Source of the DNA: Deltaproteobacteria bacterium
Lineage (GTDB): Bacteria; Desulfobacterota; Binatia; Bin18
Assembly: GCA_016200595.1 (NCBI GenBank)
Contig: JACQEL010000860.1
Coordinates: forward strand, 1 to 10,172
Direction of reading: 5' to 3'
Length of the DNA: 10,172 nucleotides
Shown in pieces: positions 1 through 5,065 of the stretch (the stretch's first letter is position 1; every line of letters begins with the position of its first letter). The notes under the pieces were generated by a model. It was not told where the DNA came from. It did not search any database and was given only the letters and a program-made list of their open reading frames with translations. The translations under genes and the position numbers were made by a program.

Positions 1-295
1 AGCGCTTCTGCCGCCCGAGTTCCAGGACGTCCTCGAAGCCTGCGGTCATGAGAAGACCCGTTACCGCGCCCTTCTGTTCGAGGACGGCGTTGGTGGCGAT
101 AGTAGTTCCGTGGATGAAGCGCCGTATGGCGCTAGGGCTCACACCCGCTAGACCCAGCACGCGCCTGACTGCTTCGGCGATTCCTTGCAGGAGGTTCTGC
201 GGAGTAGTCGGCACCTTCGTCAGTACCACTTCGCCGTCGTCCTGAAGCGCCACAATGTCCGTGAAGGTCCCGCCGATGTCTACGCCGATTTGCAT
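1..295 (-). CDS. Hydantoinase A / 5-oxoprolinase family protein, N-terminal part (partial)
   Basis: The start codon and the first 98 codons are present; the rest lies beyond the left edge. Translation begins MQIGVDIGGTFTDIVALQ, the phosphate-1 (ATP-binding) loop typical of the HyuA/oxoprolinase N-terminal domain in the ASKHA fold. About 60 residues on comes FIHGTTIATNAVLEQKG, the second signature of the family, with the usual spacing, followed by GFEDVLELGRQ. Members hydrolyse cyclic amides (hydantoins, 5-oxoproline) with ATP or form part of acetone-carboxylase-like enzymes. The substrate cannot be told from this fragment, and any HyuB partner would lie to the left. The ATG at 295 is supported by AGGGGA at 306-301, five bases upstream. 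The gene is divergent from the rubrerythrin/VIT locus. Family assignment is confident; specific activity is unknown. Confidence 0.92.
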   Translation of the reverse strand, partial: MQIGVDIGGTFTDIVALQDDGEVVLTKVPTTPQNLLQGIAEAVRRVLGLAGVSPSAIRRFIHGTTIATNAVLEQKGAVTGLLMTAGFEDVLELGRQKR

Positions 296-333
296 GCTTG
301 TCCCCTGTTCTTACCACGCTGATTTTGCGGAAT

Positions 334-365
334 TGTCATTCTTCGCATCTGGCCTCAGAATGACA
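334..365. repeat. Inverted repeat, 9-bp perfect arms
   Basis: TGTCATTCT (334-342) is the exact reverse complement of AGAATGACA (357-365), with a 14-base loop. It lies 40-70 bases upstream of the hydantoinase start and about 100 bases before the rubrerythrin start. No T-run follows on either strand, so it is not a classical terminator, and it separates divergent genes. Read on the minus strand it runs TGTCATTCTGAGGCC...GCGAAGAATGACA. That resembles a short interspersed repeat often seen in environmental bacterial genomes, but this resemblance is from memory. It could also be an operator. Confidence 0.5.
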
Positions 366-404
366 TCCCTCAGCTCTATTGCCGCGAACCGCTACACTAC
401 TGAC

Positions 405-432
405 TTGCTGTAACAATTAACTAGACTAAACT
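405..432 (+). promoter_or_regulatory. Possible sigma-70 promoter for the rubrerythrin/VIT locus
   Basis: TTGCTG (405-410, four of six matches to TTGACA) and TAAACT (427-432, four of six matches to TATAAT) are separated by 16 bases, in the most AT-rich stretch of this end of the window. Transcription would start near 439, leaving a leader of about 20 bases with AAAGG at 449-453 before the ATG at 460. Both boxes are imperfect, so this is only a plausible candidate. Confidence 0.3.
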
Positions 433-459
433 TAATTCATTGTATCTTAAAGGTTGCCG

Positions 460-792
460 ATGGCAGAAAGAGCAAAAACTCAGATCAACCTCCAAGTTGC
501 TCTTGCGGGTGAAGCTGACGCGAACCGTCGCTACACCGCCTTTGGCATTCGCGCCTTGCACGAGGGATACTTCGAAATTGCCCAGATCTTCTTTGAAGCT
601 GCGGGTGCGGAGTCTGTCCATGCCTATTCGCATCTGGAAGCGCTGCACGCTATAGGCACGACCCTTGAGAACCTGCGCGCGGCCGCTCGGGGAGAGACGG
701 GTGAAATCGAGCGGATCTACCCACGCATGATTGCCGAGGCTGAAGCCGAAGGAGATGTGCAGGCTGCCGCCAGCTTTCGCAGGCGAGCGTGA
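460..792 (+). CDS. Rubrerythrin-like ferritin domain, truncated (5' part of a frameshifted rubrerythrin-VIT1 gene)
   Basis: This encodes 110 residues starting MAERAKTQINLQVALAGEAD. It matches the first three helices of a rubrerythrin diiron domain: GEADANRRY with E18, AESVHAYSHL with E51 and H54, and GETGEIERIYP with E79 and E82, equivalent to the first five iron ligands of rubrerythrin. The fourth helix, which carries the last ExxH ligand pair, is missing: the frame stops at TGA 790-792 just after AAASFRRR. The VIT1 domain then continues in the next frame. ATG 460 is chosen because AAAGG (449-453) lies six bases upstream; a TTG at 454 is a worse alternative. Rubrerythrin/ferritin-VIT fusions such as MbfA handle iron at a membrane, with the ferritin-like domain feeding or regulating the transporter. 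As it stands the site cannot bind two irons normally, so this is probably a remnant or an assembly error. Confidence 0.75.
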   Translation: MAERAKTQINLQVALAGEADANRRYTAFGIRALHEGYFEIAQIFFEAAGAESVHAYSHLEALHAIGTTLENLRAAARGETGEIERIYPRMIAEAEAEGDVQAAASFRRRA

Positions 793-1480
793 GCGGATCG
801 CCCGTCTTGCCGGCATCCGTGAAATAGTTTTTGGCGGGCAGGACGGGCTCATCTCCACGACTACCCTGATAGCCGGCATTGCCGCGACCACCTCGCAGAA
901 CGTCGTCGTGCTGGTCGCCGGTGCGATTGCAACGGTGGCCGGAGCCCTATCTATGGCAGTGGGATCGTACCTCGCCTCACGCGCTCAGCGTCAACTGTAC
1001 GAAGCCGAACTGGCGAACGAGCAACGCGAGATTGCCGACAAACCGGGCGAAGAAATGGCGGAACTCTTGGCAGCGCTGGTTGGGCGCGGCATGCCCCGGC
1101 AGGAAGCCATCGCTGTCACGCGACGCATAGCAGCTCACCCAAACCTGATGATTGAGCTGCTGGGCGCGTTCGAACTGGGGTTGATCCCTGAGGGGCTTGG
1201 TTCACCTATTCGTGATGCGAGTGTGACCGCCGTCGCGTTTATGGCCGGCTCGGTGGTGCCGCTTTTGCCGTTTCTGTTCCTCAGGATCCAGGCTGCACTC
1301 GCAGTTACTATGTTACTCGCGCTTGCCGCACTTTTCACCCTCGGCGCGCTGTCCGCGCGCCTCTCCGGGCGCGCCGTGCTCACCAGTGGTCTAGAGGTGG
1401 TTGGGCTCGGCGGGGCCGCTGGCATCCTGGGCTATGCGCTGGGGCGGTTCGTCTCCGCCCTTTTCGGCATTAGTATTTGA
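731..1480 (+). CDS. VIT1/CCC1-family iron/manganese transporter domain (3' part of a frameshifted rubrerythrin-VIT1 gene)
   Basis: Recognisable VIT1 sequence begins around base 776 (GERERIARLAG) and runs to the stop at 1478-1480. The first ~15 codons from ATG 731 are not VIT-like; ATG 755 is also possible. Numbered from 731, FGGQDGLISTTTLIAGIAA (residues 34-52) is TM1 with the conserved DGL aspartate. GALSMAVGSYLASRAQ (71-86) is TM2 with the conserved Met. A cytoplasmic acidic metal-binding segment follows (about 87-155, E100, E107, E108, E111, M140), then LGSPIRDASVTAVAFMAGSVVPLLPFLFL (156-184) and two more membrane helices to residue 245. This five-helix fold exports Fe2+/Mn2+ from the cytosol by H+ antiport in the characterised family members. 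The domain looks intact, so it may still be made by reinitiation or translational coupling, since it overlaps the rubrerythrin frame. Its true start is uncertain. Confidence 0.85.
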   Translation: MPRLKPKEMCRLPPAFAGERERIARLAGIREIVFGGQDGLISTTTLIAGIAATTSQNVVVLVAGAIATVAGALSMAVGSYLASRAQRQLYEAELANEQREIADKPGEEMAELLAALVGRGMPRQEAIAVTRRIAAHPNLMIELLGAFELGLIPEGLGSPIRDASVTAVAFMAGSVVPLLPFLFLRIQAALAVTMLLALAALFTLGALSARLSGRAVLTSGLEVVGLGGAAGILGYALGRFVSALFGISI

Positions 1481-1522
1481 TTCGGTTCGGAAAAACCAGG
1501 TCACGCGTATGGCGGGCGATCA

Positions 1523-3184
1523 TTATGCGCGCTGCGTACCCGCTGCCGCCAACACCTGGGCGATCAGGCTCTGGGCCTCTTCTTGAATGCGCCGCAGATG
1601 GTCTGTACCAAGGAAACTCTCGGCGTAGATTTTGTAGGCGTCCTCCGTGCCCGACGGGCGCGCGGCAAACCAGCCGTTTTGCGCGACGACCTTCAAGCCG
1701 CCGATAGGACTCCCGTTCCCGGGAGCCGTCGTCAATATCGCCTGGACCTTTTCGCCAGCTAATTCAGCGGTAGCAATATCCTGAGGCGAGAGGTTTTGCA
1801 GGATGGCCTTTTGCTCCAGTGTCGCTGGCGCATCGATGCGCTCATACACAGGATTACCGAACTCCTGAGTAAGAGCGCGATACAACTCGCCGGGATCACG
1901 CCCGGTGGTCGCTAACATCTCCGCTGCGAGCAAGCCTAGAATGAGACCATCTTTGTCCGTGGTCCACACGGTTCCATCGCGGCGTAAGAATGAGGCGCCG
2001 GCGCTCTCTTCCCCGCCAAAGCCGAGCGAGCCCTTAAGCAGTCCGTCTACGAACCATTTGAATCCGACCGGGACTTCAACCAGTGACCGACCGAGATTGG
2101 CGGCCACACGATCAATCATGCTGCTGCTTACCAGCGTTTTGCCAACCGCGGCCTGGCTCGGCCAACTCGGCCGATGATGAAAGAGATAGGCAATGGCCAC
2201 GGCGAGATAATGGTTAGGGTTGAGCAGCCCGGCACTACGAGTGACAATCCCATGTCGGTCCACATCGGTGTCGTTGGCAAAGGCGAGATCGAAACGTTCC
2301 TTCAGCGCCACCAAGCCAGCCATAGCGTAGGGCGACGAGCAGTCCATGCGGATCTTTCCGTCCCAGTCAAGCGACATGAAACGAAAGGTGGGATCGACTG
2401 CCTCATTGACGATCTCCACATTCAGGCCATAGCGCTCGGCCAGCGGACCCCAATAGGCCACAGAGGCGTTGCCCAGCGGATCAACCCCGAGGTGCAGCCG
2501 TGCACCGCGAATCGCCTCCATATCAACCACCGCCTGGAGATCACTGACGTAGGCGCCGATGTAGTCGTAACTGTGCGTCGTGGACGCACTGCGAGCTCGC
2601 TCGTAAGGAATCCGCACTACCCCGCGTAAATTGTCGGCAAGGAGGGCGTTCGCTTTCTCCTCGATCCAGCGCGTAACCTGGGTGTCGGCTGGACCGCCGT
2701 GCGATGGATTGTACTTGAAGCCCCCATCTTCTGGCGGGTTGTGCGACGGCGTAATGACAATCCCATCGGCGAGACCGGTGTGGCGGCCGCGGTTATAGGT
2801 GAGAATTGCATGGGAGATCACCGGGGTAGGCGTGTAACCGGCAGCCTTATCTACCATCACGTCAACGCCATTTGCCGCCAGGACTTCCAGAGCGCTGGCG
2901 AAGGCCGGTTCGGAGAGGGCATGGGTGTCCATGCCGAGGAAGAGCGGGCCGTCGAGATGCTGCTGGTGACGATAGCGACAAATTGCCTGACTGGTGGCAA
3001 GAATGTGGGCTTCGTTAAAGGCGTTCCTGAAGGCGGAGCCACGATGGCCTGAGGTACCAAACATGACGCGCTGTTCGCGCACCGCCGGGTCCGGCTGACC
3101 AGTATAGTAAGCGGTGACGAGCCTGGGAATGTTCACCAACATTGACGGTAGGGCAGGTTTCCCTGCCAGAGGACTGATCATCAT
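1523..3184 (-). CDS. pgm: Phosphoglucomutase (alpha-D-glucose-1,6-bisphosphate-dependent)
   Basis: The product has 553 residues, against about 546 for E. coli Pgm, with similarity visible end to end. It interconverts glucose-1-phosphate and glucose-6-phosphate in the cytosol, linking glycolysis to glycogen, UDP-glucose and surface polysaccharide synthesis. Four motifs run in order: FGTSGHRG near residue 42; the phosphoserine loop GIVITPSHNP with S147; the Mg-binding loop AFANDTDVDRHG with D305, D307 and D309 (Thr where Pro is usual); and the sugar-binding loop GFGGEESAGASF (388-399). The phosphate-binding ARPSGTEDAYKIY (508-520) completes the four domains. GGGAGG at 3194-3189 is four bases from the first ATG (3184) and seven from a second ATG (3181). 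The second may be the true start, a one-codon difference. The gene is convergent with the VIT1 gene (42-base gap) and divergent from the Omp85 gene. Confidence 0.97.
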   Translation of the reverse strand: MMISPLAGKPALPSMLVNIPRLVTAYYTGQPDPAVREQRVMFGTSGHRGSAFRNAFNEAHILATSQAICRYRHQQHLDGPLFLGMDTHALSEPAFASALEVLAANGVDVMVDKAAGYTPTPVISHAILTYNRGRHTGLADGIVITPSHNPPEDGGFKYNPSHGGPADTQVTRWIEEKANALLADNLRGVVRIPYERARSASTTHSYDYIGAYVSDLQAVVDMEAIRGARLHLGVDPLGNASVAYWGPLAERYGLNVEIVNEAVDPTFRFMSLDWDGKIRMDCSSPYAMAGLVALKERFDLAFANDTDVDRHGIVTRSAGLLNPNHYLAVAIAYLFHHRPSWPSQAAVGKTLVSSSMIDRVAANLGRSLVEVPVGFKWFVDGLLKGSLGFGGEESAGASFLRRDGTVWTTDKDGLILGLLAAEMLATTGRDPGELYRALTQEFGNPVYERIDAPATLEQKAILQNLSPQDIATAELAGEKVQAILTTAPGNGSPIGGLKVVAQNGWFAARPSGTEDAYKIYAESFLGTDHLRRIQEEAQSLIAQVLAAAGTQRA

Positions 3185-3215
3185 AACGCCTCCCTGTTGT
3201 ATTCACGGTGCCCGA

Positions 3216-3239
3216 CAATCCTCAGAGGTCAATCCTCTG
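3216..3239 (-). promoter_or_regulatory. Small hairpin and direct repeat in the pgm leader
   Basis: CAGAGG (3223-3228) pairs with CCTCTG (3234-3239) around a five-base loop. The element also contains CAATCCTC twice (3216-3223 and 3230-3237), 14 bases apart. It lies about 32-55 bases upstream of the pgm start, just before the ribosome binding site. It may be an operator or a leader stem. There is no T-run, so a terminator is unlikely. Function is inferred only from position. Confidence 0.3.
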
Positions 3240-3276
3240 CCAAAATGCACCGCTGTCTCTGCACGCCACGGCAGCC

Positions 3277-3330
3277 TCATTTAACCTTACGTACTGCGGA
3301 CCTGAGAGCAATGAGGGTAATGTTGCTCAT
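3277..3330 (-). CDS. Candidate 17-codon leader ORF upstream of pgm
   Basis: On the minus strand GAAAGGAGCGAAAC precedes ATG 3330-3328. AAGGAG sits six bases from the start, one of the best ribosome binding sites in the window, clearly better placed than those of most larger genes here. The frame encodes MSNITLIALRSAVRKVK and stops at 3277-3279. It lies 92 bases upstream of pgm on the same strand, with the hairpin at 3223-3239 in between. The peptide is short, hydrophobic then basic, and matches nothing I know. It could be a regulatory leader peptide, a small membrane-active protein, or a decayed gene start. It is supported only by the ribosome binding site. Confidence 0.3.
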   Translation of the reverse strand: MSNITLIALRSAVRKVK

Positions 3331-3400
3331 GTTTCGCTCCTTTCTGCGAGACTTGTCGGCAGCACTTGTGCCAGCGGGCTGGGCAAAGCAGAACGCCACG

Positions 3401-3442
3401 AACTTGTGCAAGTTGAATTTCCCGGTAGGCTGCCTGTCAAAT
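3401..3442. promoter_or_regulatory. Perfect palindrome with overlapping promoter-like boxes
   Basis: AACTTGTGCAAGTT (3401-3414) has perfect 6-bp arms around a two-base centre, as expected for a dimeric regulator. On the minus strand a consensus -35 box TTGACA (3440-3435) stands 17 bases before TTCAAC (3417-3412), which overlaps the palindrome. On the plus strand TTGAAT (3413-3418) stands 18 bases before TCAAAT (3437-3442). The -10 boxes are weak. If real, a protein bound here could affect both pgm and the Omp85 gene. This is inference from pattern alone. Confidence 0.28.
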
Positions 3443-3598
3443 CTAGATAAGCTGTTTAGAATGAAACTCAACTGGAGGACTGCGCGAACATTGAAAAATC
3501 TCGTTAAGATAGCCGAAACCTGGCGTGCGGCGTTGAGCTGCAACTTCCATCATCATCCTACTCCCCTTGGCATCAGGCGCGTGCTGTGCGCCGATGGA

Positions 3599-4861
3599 AT
3601 GGCGGTGCTCCTGAGAGTAAGCTTTTGCCTGCTGGCGCTACTGCTCCTGAGTAGTATGGGATGGGCGGATACTACCGAGTCGTCTTCTTGGCAAAATCTT
3701 GTCGGCTACCTTGATCCGCGCGGCTGGCCTTTCATCCCTATTCCTGAGGTTGGCACTGATCCGAACGGAGGCACGACCGCCGGGATCATGCCGGTATTTC
3801 TTTTCCTTGATGAACACCAGCAGGTGAACCGTATTGTGAATGGGGATTTGACTTATAACTCGACCTTGGGAATTGGCAGCTCACTCCAAGTCTTGTCGTA
3901 TCCGTCCGATGACATCTACTGGTCAGCCACCGCTGGCGGGGCTGAACGCATCGCCCGCACGGTAGATCTCTTCTACTCAACTGGCCTCTCGCGTGAACGT
4001 TGGTGGTCATTTGAAGGTCGGGTGCTTTTCGATCGCGACCCTACAGAGCGCTTCTTTGGCCTGGGCAACGGCTCCCGGTCCGGCAACGAGACCAACTATA
4101 CTCTTGAACAGGAGGCGCTGACTGCCCGCTTCGGGCTCAACCTCTCGCGGCAGTTGCAGCTTGCGCTTGATCTGCGGCCACGCCTGGTAGACATCCGGCG
4201 CGGAGCCTTCGACTCGCTCCCTTATGTCGGGACTAGTTTTCCGCAATTGGATGGTCTCCAGCGCGGCAGTAATGAATTTGTGACCCGTCTGCTCCTCTCC
4301 TACGATACCAGGAACTCACTGAATGTGCCAACCAATGGAGCCTTCCTCTCGGTCTGGGGTGGGATTACCGACCAGCGGTTTCTCAGCTCAGTCTCCTACT
4401 CGATGTTTGGCCTTGAAGCGCGCCACTATCTGCCGCTGAGCCCGCGCTTCACGCTTGCCAGCCATCTCGGGATGCGCTACATGCCGGTCGGCCAGCAGGT
4501 GCCGTTCTGGGCCTTAAGCCGCCTGGGTGGCGATAGAAGTGAAGTTGGTTTCCAGCAGCCGCTGCGCGGCTTTGGTGAGGGGCGGTTTATTGACCGTAAT
4601 CTGTTCGCGGCCAATGCGGAACTGCGCACGCACGTGCTAGAACACGACATTTTCGGTACGCATGCGATTCTGGAGCTGGCGCCATTTATTGATGTGGGGC
4701 GGGTCTTCCATCAGATGGATGAGAATCCACTGAGCGGGCTGCATCCCGTCGGTGGCATGGGCTTTCGTGGTATTGCCGCGCCGTTTGTGGTGGGCTACGT
4801 CGATATTGGCTACGGCAGCGAAGGTGTGGCCTTTTTCTCTGGGGTGAACTACCCATTCTAA
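3599..4861 (+). CDS. POTRA-less Omp85 (BamA/TamA-type) outer-membrane beta-barrel protein
   Basis: The product has 420 residues from ATG 3599. It begins with a signal peptide (MAVLLRVS, then a run of Leu and Ala, cleavage likely after GWA at residue 23). The mature protein opens with a Pro-rich segment (FIPIPEVGTDPNGGTTAG) and passes straight into alternating beta strands. Omp85 landmarks are DTRNSLNVPTNGAFLSVWGG in mid-barrel and LRGFGEGRF (R323, G324, F325), the loop-6 RGF/RGY motif that folds into the barrel. It ends GVNYPF with a terminal Phe, the outer-membrane targeting signal. There is no room for POTRA domains (about 75 residues each). Its substrate is unknown. It converges on tamB, so it is near but not in the tamAB operon. 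In-frame starts at 3461 (ATG) and 3581 (GTG) exist, but the signal peptide favours 3599; no strong ribosome binding site decides it. Confidence 0.85.
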   Translation: MAVLLRVSFCLLALLLLSSMGWADTTESSSWQNLVGYLDPRGWPFIPIPEVGTDPNGGTTAGIMPVFLFLDEHQQVNRIVNGDLTYNSTLGIGSSLQVLSYPSDDIYWSATAGGAERIARTVDLFYSTGLSRERWWSFEGRVLFDRDPTERFFGLGNGSRSGNETNYTLEQEALTARFGLNLSRQLQLALDLRPRLVDIRRGAFDSLPYVGTSFPQLDGLQRGSNEFVTRLLLSYDTRNSLNVPTNGAFLSVWGGITDQRFLSSVSYSMFGLEARHYLPLSPRFTLASHLGMRYMPVGQQVPFWALSRLGGDRSEVGFQQPLRGFGEGRFIDRNLFAANAELRTHVLEHDIFGTHAILELAPFIDVGRVFHQMDENPLSGLHPVGGMGFRGIAAPFVVGYVDIGYGSEGVAFFSGVNYPF

Positions 4862-4879
4862 AGCAGACGGCAGGAGATT

Positions 4880-4997
4880 CGTACACTCATGCACCTGAGC
4901 CTGCATGCCGTAGCGTGCGCTATGCGCACGAAAATAGTGGCGTACAGGGAAGACGTGCGCATAGCGCACGCTACCCCGAGCGTACCAATCTCATGCA
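4880..4997. repeat. Nested palindromic element with flanking direct repeats
   Basis: The 21-base arms at 4910-4930 and 4954-4974 are exact reverse complements separated by 23 bases. Each arm is itself a hairpin: CGTGCGC-TAT-GCGCACG on the left and CGTGCGC-ATA-GCGCACG on the right. CTCATGCA occurs directly repeated on both sides (4886-4893 and 4990-4997), and CGTAC occurs three times (4880, 4941, 4981). No open reading frame of note is inside. It sits between the stop codons of two convergent genes, where its transcript would fold strongly from either direction and could help end or stabilise both messages. There is no T-run. It resembles REP/BIME-type or small non-autonomous mobile elements. 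The structure is certain; the class is inferred. Confidence 0.85.
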
Positions 4998-5014
4998 TCT
5001 TGGTTTAGTTTCTC

Positions 5015-5041
5015 ATCGCCTCGCTGAGGTATCGCCTGAGG
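5015..5041. repeat. Imperfect short tandem repeat
   Basis: ATCGCCTCGCTGAGG (5015-5029) is followed after one base by ATCGCCTGAGG (5031-5041), the same unit lacking four bases. It lies 25 bases beyond the tamB stop codon. A weak CCTC/GAGG stem is possible in the longer copy. It may be a replication-slippage scar; no function is evident. Confidence 0.4.
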
Positions 5042-5065
5042 AATGGCAGAAGGAAGGTTGTGGTT

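Larger units (their letters stand above)
3185..3598. other. Divergent intergenic region between pgm and the Omp85 gene
   Basis: These 414 bases separate the two divergent genes. The plus-strand frame of the Omp85 gene stays open back to 3197. The peptide it would add is rich in Cys, Arg and His, has no hydrophobic or family pattern, and precedes a clean signal peptide, so it is taken as non-coding. The region holds the pgm leader hairpin, a candidate 17-codon leader ORF, and a perfect palindrome next to overlapping promoter-like boxes, each listed separately. No RNA gene is recognised. Confidence 0.6.

Noticed and set aside
421..891. 156-codon minus-strand reading frame
   Set aside because: It is opposite the rubrerythrin/VIT coding sequence and runs across the promoter region of that locus; its translation shows no domain pattern.
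1481..1522. Possible terminator between the convergent VIT1 and pgm genes
   Set aside because: The 42 bases contain no stable stem followed by a T-run on either strand.
2174..2629. 151-codon plus-strand reading frame
   Set aside because: It lies antisense within phosphoglucomutase, whose reading frame is unmistakable. The peptide has no recognisable features and the frame is a by-product of codon bias.
3197..3598. In-frame upstream extension of the Omp85 gene giving a 554-residue protein
   Set aside because: The extra 134 residues are Cys-, Arg- and His-rich, lack any family pattern, and come before a clean signal peptide that would be useless internally. The extension also has no convincing ribosome binding site.
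4637..4969. 110-codon minus-strand frame entering the palindromic element
   Set aside because: It overlaps the C-terminal barrel of the Omp85 gene and the repeat; its start lies in the palindrome and no domain is recognisable.
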